Shown one piece after another: positions 35,036 through 43,600 of a stretch of DNA of 60,542 nt. A program made the position numbers and the translations under genes. The notes under the pieces are model-generated. The model did not search any database. It was not told where the DNA came from and was given only the letters and a program-made list of their open reading frames with translations. This DNA comes from Gordonia hirsuta DSM 44140 = NBRC 16056 (GTDB lineage Bacteria > Actinomycetota > Actinomycetes > Mycobacteriales > Mycobacteriaceae): contig NZ_BANT01000030.1 in assembly GCF_000333015.1 (NCBI RefSeq), positions 1 through 60,542 of the forward strand. Reading direction: 5' to 3'. The first letter of the stretch is position 1. Every line of letters starts with the position of its first letter.

Positions 35036-38029
35036 TCAGCTCGCCGAAGGCCACCAGCTTCGCCGGCCGACCAGAGCGGCGATCGCCGGCACGGTGATCG
35101 TACGCACGATGAAGGTATCGATGAGGATTCCGGCGCCGATGATGAAGCCCATCTGCACCACCGTCGCGATGGACGCCCCCATCATGCCGAACATGGCCGC
35201 CGAGAAGATCAGGCCCGCCGAGGTGATCACCGACCCGGTCGCGGCGACGGTCGGCTCGATCGCATCACGCGGACTTCCGGTACCTGACTCCTCCCGGAGT
35301 CGGGACACGAAGAACATGTTGTAATCGGCGCCCACGGCGATCACCATTGTGAACGCCATCGCCGGAACCGCCCAGTAGATCTCCTGCCCGAAAATCCCCT
35401 GGAAGACGAGAACTCCGAGCCCGATCGCCGAACCGTACGTGAGGATGACCGTTCCCAGCAGGTAGATCGATGCGACCACGGCGCGAAGCAACAGGCACAT
35501 CACCACCAGAATCACCAGGAGCGTCACGATCACGATCTCGGCGAAGTCCCGAAGGAACATCTCCTGCAGGTCGCTATTCACCGAGGGAAAGCCCCCGACC
35601 GATACCGTCGAGGCAGCGAGACTCGTATTCGGCAGAGCGTCCCGACCGACCTCCCCGATCGACGACGACAGCGCCATCGCCTCGGAACTGTACGGATTCA
35701 CCGACGACTGAACCAGGAACCGGACGGCTTTTCCATCCGGAGAGATGAACGCCGATGTCAGCCGTCCGAAGTCCGAACTGTCGAGCAGGGCCGTGGGCAG
35801 ATAGAAGCCGGAAGCCGACTCAGACGAGGACTCGGTACCGACCGTCTGCAGGTAGGCCGCCAGAGCGGTCATCGCCGACATCGCCTCACGCGCCTGATCG
35901 GCCATAGTCCGCGCACGCCCAGCCATCGTCTTCGGATCGGACAGATCGATACCTGCCGCGCGCATCTGGTCCATGGCGTTCTGCAACTGCCCGAGCCGGG
36001 CCTCCCATTCGGGCACCTGGGCGAGCGCCCCACGAATCTGCTCGTACTGTTCACCGATCGAACCGATCGACTCCTTGGTCGCCGACCTCCCCTGCGCGGT
36101 CGACAGCGACCGTGCCAGGTCGGCGAGTTGATCGAGCTGTCCGCCACGAGCGAGGTTGAGCACCGGTGCCAGTTCCGTCCGGACCCTCCGGCACTCTCGA
36201 TTCCCCTTGCACGCCGGCGAGTCGAGCGCCGGTACCAGGGTGCTGCTCGCGCCACCGAGAGCATCGGACGCCGCGACGAGCACCGGCGAGACCGCCGCCA
36301 GCTCATCGATGACCCCGGTCGACTTGCTGATCTCGGTGATCAGTCCGGCGTACTGCTCCATCTGCGCGGCCGCGCCTTTGGCCATCTGCAACATTTCGGC
36401 CGCGTCGTTCCCGATGGTCGCCAGGTCGAGACCGCCTCCGTCGGAAGTCAGATCCCGGAGGGTGTCGGCAAGCGCCTGAATCTGATCGAGACGCTCGCGC
36501 ACCTGTGGTGACTTCTCGTCCGCTTTCGCCAGTTGCTTGCCCATCATGGCGATCTGCCAGGACAACGTCGCCTGGGTCAGCTTCTTCCCATCGGGCCGGG
36601 TGATACCGACGACCCGATCGACTCCGGGCAGCTGCGATATACGCTGAGCCATCTGCTCGAGATCGGCGAGCGCCTGCGGATGCCGCAGCCCTTCCTCGGA
36701 CTCGACCAGCACATACTGCGGGATCATGGCGTCCCGAGGGAAGTGAGCGTTCATCAGCGCATACCCCTCCGCGCTCTCGGTGTCCTGGGGCTGCACCTCA
36801 CGATCGTCGTACCCGACTTGCAGGAACAGCGCAGCACCGGCGAGGAGCGACAGCACGGCGACGCTCGCCGCGAGTGCGATCGTCGGGCGGGCCGCCACCT
36901 GACGTCCGGTCCGCCGCCAGTACTCTCCGGTGCGATCCTTACGGGCCAGGCCGAGTCCCACCCGCGCGGCCAGCGACAGAACTGCGGGAAGAAGGGTCAC
37001 CGAGGCGAGGAAACCGATGGTAATGGCCACGGCCACAGCGGGTCCCGCCGCGGACAGGAACTCCAGCTTTGCGGTGAGCTGCGCGAGATTGGCCACCGCG
37101 ATCGTGGCGGCGGTCGCGACAATCACTCGCGACATGCTGCCGCTAGCCCGCGGCAGCGCTTCCTGTGGTTCAAGCCCCGACCTCAGGTTCTCGTGATATC
37201 TGCTGATCATGAACACCGTGTAGTTCACGGAAGCACCAGCCAGAATCGCCACCATGAGCGTCGAAGACATCGTCGAGATCGGCAATCCGATCTCGGAGAG
37301 TCCCGCAACGACACCGCGCGCCACTGCGATGCTCACTCCGAGCACGACCAGCGGCAGCACCGCGGTGAAGACCGACCGATAGACCGCGAGCAGGATCAAG
37401 GCGATCAGCCCCATGGTGATCGTACCTACGAGCCTGATGTCGGCCACGCTGGTGACCGCCAGGTCCCCGAGAGTCGCCGTCGGACCGGTCACCTTCGCCA
37501 GGGTGTCGGCGCCGGCGTAGGTCTGTTCAACCACGTCACGCACCACCGTCAGCGAGCCGAGGGTGTCCGGTGACCCGAGCTCGCCCACCAGTCCTACCAG
37601 CAGGATCCAGGCCTTTCCATCTTCACTCATGACCTGGCCGCGCACCATCGGGTTGCTGCTGGCCACCGGATCTCCGAGGACGTCGGAGACGAAGGTGACC
37701 GCGTCGCGACGCTCCCGAAGCCGCTCGACGGTGGCGTTGTACCGGGAGCGCGCGTCCGCCGTCATCCCGTCCGGATTCGACATCACGATGATCGCCGAGT
37801 TCAGATTGCCGTCTTCGTCGAACTTCTCGGCCATCGCGGTCATCGCGGAGATGGACGACGATTCTTTGGGCAGCGGGCTGCTCGCCTTGCGAGAGGCGAC
37901 ATCCTCCAGCGTCGGCCAAGCCGTGCTGACCACCACTGCGACGGCGATCCAGGTGAAGAGAACGGCGACCGCGTGACGGGTGATGAACCGGCCGACTCGC
38001 TCGAACCCTTTGCTGTATTGATGCCCCAC
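35036..38029 (-). CDS. MmpL-family RND transporter
   Basis: 997 residues, start GTG at 38027-38029. It has the two-fold MMPL layout: helix 1 near 18-36, a large porter domain, a block of helices around 200-360, a second porter domain rich in predicted coiled coil (about 440-740) and a final helix block. MmpL proteins export lipids using the proton gradient. The second-half Asp-Tyr relay is present in AVGADYNMFFVSR. In the first half the equivalent Asp is Asn (GASVNYTVFMISR, codon AAC), with Tyr kept. It is cotranscribed with the lipoprotein 3 bases upstream. Confidence 0.9.
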   Translation of the reverse strand: MGHQYSKGFERVGRFITRHAVAVLFTWIAVAVVVSTAWPTLEDVASRKASSPLPKESSSISAMTAMAEKFDEDGNLNSAIIVMSNPDGMTADARSRYNATVERLRERRDAVTFVSDVLGDPVASSNPMVRGQVMSEDGKAWILLVGLVGELGSPDTLGSLTVVRDVVEQTYAGADTLAKVTGPTATLGDLAVTSVADIRLVGTITMGLIALILLAVYRSVFTAVLPLVVLGVSIAVARGVVAGLSEIGLPISTMSSTLMVAILAGASVNYTVFMISRYHENLRSGLEPQEALPRASGSMSRVIVATAATIAVANLAQLTAKLEFLSAAGPAVAVAITIGFLASVTLLPAVLSLAARVGLGLARKDRTGEYWRRTGRQVAARPTIALAASVAVLSLLAGAALFLQVGYDDREVQPQDTESAEGYALMNAHFPRDAMIPQYVLVESEEGLRHPQALADLEQMAQRISQLPGVDRVVGITRPDGKKLTQATLSWQIAMMGKQLAKADEKSPQVRERLDQIQALADTLRDLTSDGGGLDLATIGNDAAEMLQMAKGAAAQMEQYAGLITEISKSTGVIDELAAVSPVLVAASDALGGASSTLVPALDSPACKGNRECRRVRTELAPVLNLARGGQLDQLADLARSLSTAQGRSATKESIGSIGEQYEQIRGALAQVPEWEARLGQLQNAMDQMRAAGIDLSDPKTMAGRARTMADQAREAMSAMTALAAYLQTVGTESSSESASGFYLPTALLDSSDFGRLTSAFISPDGKAVRFLVQSSVNPYSSEAMALSSSIGEVGRDALPNTSLAASTVSVGGFPSVNSDLQEMFLRDFAEIVIVTLLVILVVMCLLLRAVVASIYLLGTVILTYGSAIGLGVLVFQGIFGQEIYWAVPAMAFTMVIAVGADYNMFFVSRLREESGTGSPRDAIEPTVAATGSVITSAGLIFSAAMFGMMGASIATVVQMGFIIGAGILIDTFIVRTITVPAIAALVGRRSWWPSAS

Positions 38030-38032
38030 GAC

Positions 38033-38557
38033 TCAGCCTTGCCCGACGTCGCCGAAGAGGGAGTCCAGATCGATCTCCGGAATGGCCGGGAATCCGCTCA
38101 GGGCACTGGTCGGGGTGACCAGATACAACAACACCGGAGCGAACCCGTTGTCGCTCTCGGACACCGTGACCAGATGCCGCGGCCCGAAGAAGGTCTTCTG
38201 ACCGAGGAAGTCCTGCTCCTCGTATCCTGCCGCGACGAGTCTGTGCACCGCTTCGGACAGCGGCGCCGATCCCAGCTCCGATACCTCGATCACCTGGGCC
38301 GGCGGCCGGACCGCGTCGGACTCGATCGTCCGGTATCGACCGTCGACCACCGGCACCTCGCGCGGGAACTCTGGCGGTAACTGGCGGGATCCCGCGTCCG
38401 GCGAGGTGGGAGCCGGCACCGGTGGATACGAACTGGTCGCCACTTCACCACCGGTCAGCGCACTCTGACAGCCACCAAGAACGACGACGCAGGTCAGGGC
38501 GAGGATCGCGCAGGTGCAGCAGCGACGCCCCAGCCTGACTGGTTCTTTAAGTATCAC
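38033..38557 (-). CDS. Lipoprotein, probable MmpL partner
   Basis: 174 residues. The signal peptide ends in the lipobox VLGGC (Cys at about 30), followed by a Pro/Ser/Thr-rich linker and a small domain with no family I recognise; it is not a standard MmpS. The only start in frame is the GTG at 38555-38557, which lies inside motif A site A8. TACCAT six bases upstream of it could be a -10 box, so the transcript may be leaderless. It is directly upstream of MmpL, so a periplasmic adaptor role is likely. Confidence 0.68.
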   Translation of the reverse strand: MILKEPVRLGRRCCTCAILALTCVVVLGGCQSALTGGEVATSSYPPVPAPTSPDAGSRQLPPEFPREVPVVDGRYRTIESDAVRPPAQVIEVSELGSAPLSEAVHRLVAAGYEEQDFLGQKTFFGPRHLVTVSESDNGFAPVLLYLVTPTSALSGFPAIPEIDLDSLFGDVGQG

Positions 38558-38562
38558 ATACT
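38550..38562. promoter_or_regulatory. Motif A operator, site A8, overlapping a start codon
   Basis: AGTATCACATACT is an exact AGTA-N5-TACT match and a clean AGTAT-N3-ATACT palindrome. It covers the GTG start of the lipoprotein-MmpL operon, so bound repressor would block initiation. It is the furthest right of the A sites. Confidence 0.7.
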
Positions 38563-38627
38563 AATGGTAGGCCAGATCAGATTGGGACGACAGCCCTTCG
38601 CGGAACCGACGCCCGTTCGGTCGAGAT

Positions 38628-38641
38628 ACTGACATATCAGT
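38628..38641. promoter_or_regulatory. Motif B operator, site B2
   Basis: ACTGACATATCAGT with the extension TCGATAAATG lies 46 bases before the BVMO start at 38688. TAGGAT at 38652-38657 could be a -10 box just beyond it. It shares the 130-base divergent promoter with site A8. Confidence 0.7.
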
Positions 38642-38687
38642 TCGATAAATGTAGGATAGCTGAGGAACCGCCTAGAAGGGACACTCA

Positions 38688-40262
38688 ATGGCTGACGTCG
38701 ATGTCGAGGTCGCGATCATCGGCGCAGGTGCCGGAGGCATCTGCGCCGGAATCAAGCTGCAGGAGATGGGAATCGACGATCTCGTCCTCCTGGAACGAAG
38801 CGAAGGCATGGGCGGCACCTGGCGCGCCAACACCTACCCCAACGTGGGAGCGGACATCCCATTCCTCGCCTACCAGTTCTCGTTCGCCCCGAAGACGGAC
38901 TGGTCGCACTTCTTCGCGCGGGGGGCGGAGATTCAGGAGTATCACCTCGGCCTGGCCGTCGACGCCGGACTGCACCACAAGACCAGGTTCAACACCAACG
39001 TGGTCAAGGAGGAATGGGACGAGCAGCACCACCGCTGGATACTCCACCTCGAATCCGGGCCTCCGGTCATGGCACGCCACGTGATCAGCGCGGTCGGCGC
39101 CTACATCAACCCCAAGAAGAACCCCGACATCGCCGGCCTCGACGACTTCGGCGGCAAGGTGATGATCCCCGCCGACTGGGACCACGACTATCCGCTGGAC
39201 GGCAAGCGGGCCGCCATCATCGGAGTCGGGTCGAGCGCCGTGCAGATCGCGCCGGAGCTGGCAGAGAAGGCCGTCCATCTCGACGTCTATCAGCGCACCC
39301 CGCAGTGGTACTTCCCCAAACCCGACTTCCGGACCCCCGCATGGATGCGGCGGCTGCTGCGGCTCCCAAAACTATCGGGGGCTTTGCACGAGGTGATCCT
39401 CGCCGTGATCGAGGCCGGACTGCGGGTGCTGATCTACACACCCCGGCAACTGTTCAATCCCGGGGCCAAGGCCTTCGACGTCGGCGGCCTCCGCCTGTAC
39501 GACCTCTGGTTGCGCATCTGCGTGCGCGACAAGGAGACTCGCAATAAACTGCGACCCAAGTACGGCCCCGGATGCACCCGCGGAACCCTCGGTGGCGGCT
39601 ACCTGTCGATCTTCAACCGCGACAACGTCGACCTGCACACCACGCCGATCGATCACATCGAATCCGACGCGATCGTGACCGCGGACGGTGTCCGGCACCC
39701 GATCGACGTACTCGTCCTCGCCACCGGCTACGAGATGTTCTCCGATCCCGAGTCCTACAAGGTCGACACCGTGATCGGGCACAACGGGTTCGACCTCGGC
39801 GAGTACTACAACACCGTCGGCCTGCGCGCCTACCACAGCACCTCCGTCCACGGACTACCGAACCGATGGACGCTCGTCGGGCCGTACTCGTGGACCGGAA
39901 CGGGCTTCCACTACATCCTGGAGAACGCCACGCGGCACATCACCGCCGCACTGGCGGAGGCCCGCGGCCGGCGGGCGACTCGCGTCGAGGTCACCCGCGA
40001 GGCACAGGACGGCTTCCACCTGGACATGGTCGAGAAGGGCAGCAACCTCGCACACTACTTCGACGTGCACTGCCACGGCTCGAACACCTACTTCGTCAAC
40101 TCCCACGGGGACGCGGTCTATGTCCGCCCGTGGACCATCTATCAGTCGCGCCGGCGCAGCGTCGGATTCGATCGCGCCGACTACTCGTATCAGACCGGGC
40201 ATGACACACCGCTCCCCGCAGAGCCGGTGACCTCGGCCCCCGCCGAGGCAGGAGCCCTCTGA
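38688..40262 (+). CDS. BVMO-like flavin monooxygenase, fingerprint His absent
   Basis: 524 residues from ATG 38688-38690 behind AGAAGGG. FAD motif GAGAGGIC near residues 12-17, then GGTWRANTYPN, a fingerprint region FGGKVMIPADWD in which the His is Ile, and the NADPH motif GVGSSA. A VLATGYEMFSDPESY block closely matches the BVMO at 46145 (MATGYHLFSDPESY), so these two are the nearest relatives in the window. It is the first gene of a plus-strand operon with the SRPBCC and NTF2-like genes, under motif B. Confidence 0.87.
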   Translation: MADVDVEVAIIGAGAGGICAGIKLQEMGIDDLVLLERSEGMGGTWRANTYPNVGADIPFLAYQFSFAPKTDWSHFFARGAEIQEYHLGLAVDAGLHHKTRFNTNVVKEEWDEQHHRWILHLESGPPVMARHVISAVGAYINPKKNPDIAGLDDFGGKVMIPADWDHDYPLDGKRAAIIGVGSSAVQIAPELAEKAVHLDVYQRTPQWYFPKPDFRTPAWMRRLLRLPKLSGALHEVILAVIEAGLRVLIYTPRQLFNPGAKAFDVGGLRLYDLWLRICVRDKETRNKLRPKYGPGCTRGTLGGGYLSIFNRDNVDLHTTPIDHIESDAIVTADGVRHPIDVLVLATGYEMFSDPESYKVDTVIGHNGFDLGEYYNTVGLRAYHSTSVHGLPNRWTLVGPYSWTGTGFHYILENATRHITAALAEARGRRATRVEVTREAQDGFHLDMVEKGSNLAHYFDVHCHGSNTYFVNSHGDAVYVRPWTIYQSRRRSVGFDRADYSYQTGHDTPLPAEPVTSAPAEAGAL

Positions 40263-40852
40263 TGCAACCGTTCGCCCGCCTGCGGTTCGCGGCGACACGT
40301 CCGGTCACTGAGGACCAGGCTCCCGCGTTTCTCGACCGCGCACCGTTCCGCACCCACGTCGACTACGACTACCCCGACATCGACGTGGACACCCTGTGGG
40401 AGGCCATCTCGTCCGACCGGATGTGGTCGTGGCTGCCCACCGTGTGGGGCTGCCGCTACCCCGCGGGCGACACCATCGGGCCCGGAACCGTGCGCGACTT
40501 CCAGATGTACCTCCATCACTGGATGATCTACGCCCAGCGCGAGGAGATCCTGATCTGGGAGCCGGGACGACGCCTGGTGTACACCGCCGTCGACGCCACA
40601 CTGCCGTTCTTCGGAACGTGGTGCGAGCAATACGCCGTGCACCCCCGGCCCGGTGGCGGATCCCGGCTCAGCTGGACGATGGGTGTGCAGCCCCGCTTCA
40701 TCGGCGCGCTGCCATTGCGATGGCTCAGTCCGATCATGCGCGCGGTCTTCCGCTTCGGCCTCCGGGGCGTTCGTCGAGAGATCGGCGAAGGACTGGGCGG
40801 CGCGCCGGAGACCCTCATCGGCCGCCCATACCAGACAGAACTCCACAAGTAG
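40262..40852 (+). CDS. SRPBCC-family protein
   Basis: 196 residues, ATG at 40262-40264 overlapping the BVMO stop (TGATG). The middle contains a START-like fold with DVDTLWEAISSDRMWSWLPTVWGC. The PRFIGALPLRW segment is shared with the frameshifted system A gene at 6252, so these are paralogues split between the systems. It probably binds the substrate or product of the BVMO upstream. Confidence 0.75.
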   Translation: MQPFARLRFAATRPVTEDQAPAFLDRAPFRTHVDYDYPDIDVDTLWEAISSDRMWSWLPTVWGCRYPAGDTIGPGTVRDFQMYLHHWMIYAQREEILIWEPGRRLVYTAVDATLPFFGTWCEQYAVHPRPGGGSRLSWTMGVQPRFIGALPLRWLSPIMRAVFRFGLRGVRREIGEGLGGAPETLIGRPYQTELHK

Positions 40853-40862
40853 GGAAGATCCC

Positions 40863-41192
40863 ATGTCCGAGAACACCATTCCCGAACCGATCGCCTCGTT
40901 CATCGCCGCCGTCAACCGTCACGACAACGAGGCATTCTTGAACTCGTTCATCACCGACGGCACCGTCGACGACTGGGGTCGCCTGTTCATCGGCCGCCGC
41001 CAGATCGAGGCCTGGAGCGACAAGGAATTCATCGGCGCCCGTGGCACCCTCGCCCCCGAGGAGGTCTTCTCCGACGGGAACGAGACCGTGGTGGTCGGCG
41101 ACTGGCGCAGCAACCACGCGAACGGCCGCAGCCGCTTCGCTTTTCGCACCGGCGCCAGCTCGATCATCAGAATGACGATCCGCGAAGGCTGA
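40863..41192 (+). CDS. NTF2/SnoaL-like small protein
   Basis: 109 residues, ATG at 40863-40865. It starts FIAAVNRHDNEAFLNSFITDGTVDDWGRL, a typical SnoaL-like cone-fold beginning. It lacks a signal peptide, unlike its lipoprotein paralogue at 33704. Enzymes of this fold include isomerases and cyclases acting on hydrophobic ketones, but no catalytic site can be assigned. It is the last gene of the BVMO operon; an IS element begins 13 bases after its stop. Confidence 0.78.
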   Translation: MSENTIPEPIASFIAAVNRHDNEAFLNSFITDGTVDDWGRLFIGRRQIEAWSDKEFIGARGTLAPEEVFSDGNETVVVGDWRSNHANGRSRFAFRTGASSIIRMTIREG

Positions 41193-41204
41193 CCTGCGGC
41201 CTCA

Positions 41205-41221
41205 GATGAGTGATTCCCGGT
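41205..41221 (+). repeat. Left terminal inverted repeat of the IS
   Basis: AGATGAGTGATTCCCGG pairs with the reverse complement of the right end (AGATGATTGATTCCTGG) at 15 of 17 positions. Confidence 0.78.
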
Positions 41222-41307
41222 GGTGTGACTGGTGTGTCGCGTGGGACTAAAGAACGAGGCCGACCAGGATCGATGTTGCTAACACCGACATCGACTCCGG
41301 AGCCGAC

Positions 41308-42225
41308 ATGGCCACCGACCTGGACGACCTCGCCACCGCACTCTACGTGACCTGTGACGACCTATTGAACGCACATCCTGAACGCCGCTCACCGCCCCCG
41401 CCCGGTGGATTCACCGCCCGCATCAGCGACGCCGAATTGCTGACGGTAGCGACGATGCAGGCGCTGCTGGGCTACACCAGTGAACGACGCTGGCTCCGCT
41501 TCGCCCACCGCAATCTGCGCCCACTGTTCCCGGCACTGCCCCAGCAACCGGGCTACAACAAACGGCTGCGGGCCCTGGCGCCGACCATGGCGTGGAAGAC
41601 CCGGACACTGGCCACACTGACCAGCGTCGGTGACGACGATGTATGGGTCGCCGATTCCACTCCCGTCGAGTGGCCGGTCCCGCGAGACCGCACTGCGTTC
41701 GGAACTGGCCGGATGGGCCGAGTACGGCTACTGCGCCTCACACTCCCGCTTCTTCTGGGGCTTGCGTCTGCACCTGCTCACCACCGTCCACGGCGTCCCT
41801 GTGGGCTGGACCCTCACCGGAGCCAAAGCCGACGAACGTCACGCCCTACACGACATTCTCACCGCACAACAGGATTAGCTGATCTAGTCGAGGCCAATCG
41901 CCCGACGATCATCGCCGACAAGGGCTACTACGGCCACCAGTTCGAAACCGAGCTCGCCGACGCCGGGATCACCGTGCTGCGCCCGGCCCGCAAAGGTGAA
42001 CCACCCCGCAGCGGAGAACAGTTCTTCAAGCCGCTGCGTCAGATCATCGAATCGGTCAACGAGACCCTCAAAGGTCAACTCGACCTCGAACGCCACGGCG
42101 GACGCACCACCGCCGGCGTTTTCGCCCGCATCGCTCAACGCATCCTGGCCATGGCAGCAGCCATCTGGCACAACGACACCCTCGGCAAACGAATCCGCCG
42201 ATCACTCACCGCTTACGACCACTGA
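41308..42225 (+). pseudogene. IS982-type transposase, two frameshifts
   Basis: The first part, from ATG 41308-41310, encodes SDAELLTVATMQALLGYTSERRWLRFAH and WVADSTPVEW. At about 41673 it shifts to a second frame carrying SRETALRSELAGWAEYGYC and SRFFWGLRLHLLTTVHG, up to a TAG at 41876-41878. Just before this, near a TT pair that fits a lost T, the first frame resumes with IIADKGYYGHQFE, RPARKGEP and the end LTAYDH. All three parts are typical of IS982 transposases. Two indels restore the frame, so the protein is broken but recently intact. Confidence 0.8.
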
Positions 42226-42226
42226 C

Positions 42227-42243
42227 CCAGGAATCAATCATCT
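42227..42243 (-). repeat. Right terminal inverted repeat of the IS
   Basis: CCAGGAATCAATCATCT, the inverted partner of 41205-41221 with two mismatches. The TetR stop codon begins at its last base. Confidence 0.78.
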
Positions 42244-42881
42244 CAGTCGCGCAAGAGCTCGACTTGTTTCGGCGATCCGTGCAGCAGGAAGTCGACGATG
42301 ATCTCCGCGGTCCGCGGAATATCGTCCACCTGCTGGTCGTCGACCAAGACCGGACCGGTGATCGACAACAGGTACGAGACCCAGGCCTGTCCGGCGAACT
42401 CCAGGTTCAGTTCCGGGTCCGCCAGGCCGTCGACGACGGCCTGGCGGAAGAACTCGCCCGCTCGCCGGCCGGCTTCCCGGAATATCTCGATCTGACCCTC
42501 GAGGCCTTCCTGGTCGACACCGGGGACATCGATGAGGATGAACGACAAGACTTCCGGCCGCTGCTGCACCAGTTCCAGCAACTCTCGCGTCGCGGTTTCC
42601 ATCGACGTGCGGAGCCCCTCCTCGGTACACGGCTTATGGAGGTCGGCGAATGCGTCATCGAACACCGCCAGCAGATCAGCGAACTCGCGCTCCACCAGGA
42701 CGGTCAGCAACTGCCGCCGGTTGTCGAAGTAGTTGTAGAAGGTCCCGTGGCTCACACCGGCACGGGCGGTGATCTCCTTGACGCCGACCGCGGCGTAACC
42801 GTTCTCCACGAACTCCGCCAGCGCCGCATCGAGCAGCTGGTCCTTGCGCCCCCTGTCCGTGTGTCCCCTGTCAGCGGTCAC
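42243..42881 (-). CDS. TetR-family regulator, candidate regulator of motif B
   Basis: 212 residues from the GTG at 42879-42881, eleven bases inside the end of the upstream TetR gene; a longer frame to 42995 lies entirely inside that gene. The helix-turn-helix is clear: ALAEFVENGYAAVGVKEITARAGVSHGTFYNYF. The C-terminal domain is of the ligand-binding kind. The stop touches the IS right end, so the original C-terminus may have been changed slightly. It is cotranscribed with the second TetR. No motif B is in front of the pair, so assigning motif B to it is inference. Confidence 0.85.
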   Translation of the reverse strand: MTADRGHTDRGRKDQLLDAALAEFVENGYAAVGVKEITARAGVSHGTFYNYFDNRRQLLTVLVEREFADLLAVFDDAFADLHKPCTEEGLRTSMETATRELLELVQQRPEVLSFILIDVPGVDQEGLEGQIEIFREAGRRAGEFFRQAVVDGLADPELNLEFAGQAWVSYLLSITGPVLVDDQQVDDIPRTAEIIVDFLLHGSPKQVELLRD

Positions 42882-43596
42882 GATTGCCCCGCTCGACACT
42901 CGCCCCGCCGGTCGGCCGCCGGAGAATACCGTAGCGCTCGAGCTTCGACGCCGCGGAGACGAACGCCTCGCGGCGTTCCGGGGTGTCGTCATCACCGGTG
43001 AGCACCAATACGAGACCGGGAACGGCCAGCGCCGGGGCGACTCTGATCAGGACCTCCATCTGATCGGCGTCGAGTGCCAGCCAGCCGCGACCGTTGATCT
43101 CCCCCACCAGCTTGCCGACCATGGAATCGAGCGTGTTGTAGAGGCTGGTGATGCGGTAGCGCAGTTCGGGGTCCACGGCGGCGGCCTGGGCCGTCAGAAT
43201 CCGCAGCAACCGCGGGTCCTCGTCCACCAGGCCGTACAGGCGGTCACCGACGTCGGTGAGCAACTGCTTCACCGCGTCGCTGTCCGGCGCCTTCGCCGCG
43301 TCCAGGAGATCGTCGAAGGCCACCGCTTCCATCAGCCGTTCGATGCACAGATCGACCACCAGATCGAGGAGCTCGCGTTTGCCGTCGACGTAGCGGTACA
43401 GCGTGCCCTGCCCGAGTCCGGCCCGTCGAGCGATCTCACTGACCGCGGCCTCGTCGTAGCCGACCTCGGCGAAGACATCGTAGGCGGCCAGTGTCAGCTC
43501 GGACCGACGACGCTCCTGTAAGCCCACCGACTTGGGACGGCCGCGGCGGGCCGGAGGCTTCTCCGCGGGCTCCACCGGCGGGTCTGATTCGAACAT
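42871..43596 (-). CDS. TetR-family regulator, second
   Basis: 241 residues from the ATG at 43594-43596; a GTG at 43666-43668 would run upstream over the operator. A Pro/Arg-rich lead (PPARRGRPKSVG) precedes the helix-turn-helix AYDVFAEVGYDEAAVSEIARRAGLGQGTLYRYV. The C-terminal half is a ligand-binding domain. A perfect 15-base palindrome lies four bases before the start codon, ideal for autoregulation. It overlaps the start of the other TetR, so the two form a regulator pair. Confidence 0.85.
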   Translation of the reverse strand: MFESDPPVEPAEKPPARRGRPKSVGLQERRRSELTLAAYDVFAEVGYDEAAVSEIARRAGLGQGTLYRYVDGKRELLDLVVDLCIERLMEAVAFDDLLDAAKAPDSDAVKQLLTDVGDRLYGLVDEDPRLLRILTAQAAAVDPELRYRITSLYNTLDSMVGKLVGEINGRGWLALDADQMEVLIRVAPALAVPGLVLVLTGDDDTPERREAFVSAASKLERYGILRRPTGGASVERGNRDR

Positions 43597-43600
43597 CAGA

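Larger units (their letters stand above)
41205..42243 (+). mobile_element. IS982-family insertion sequence, inactivated
   Basis: A 1039-base element with imperfect terminal inverted repeats and one transposase gene. Transposase sequence and length fit IS982. Two frameshifts make it immobile on its own. No clear target-site duplication is visible. It lies between the BVMO-SRPBCC-NTF2 operon and the TetR gene, and its right end supplies the first base of the TetR stop codon complement at 42243. Confidence 0.82.

Noticed and set aside
41308..42225. Programmed frameshifting in the transposase
   Set aside because: Two shifts are needed, neither is at a clear slippery heptamer, and IS982 transposases are normally a single open frame.
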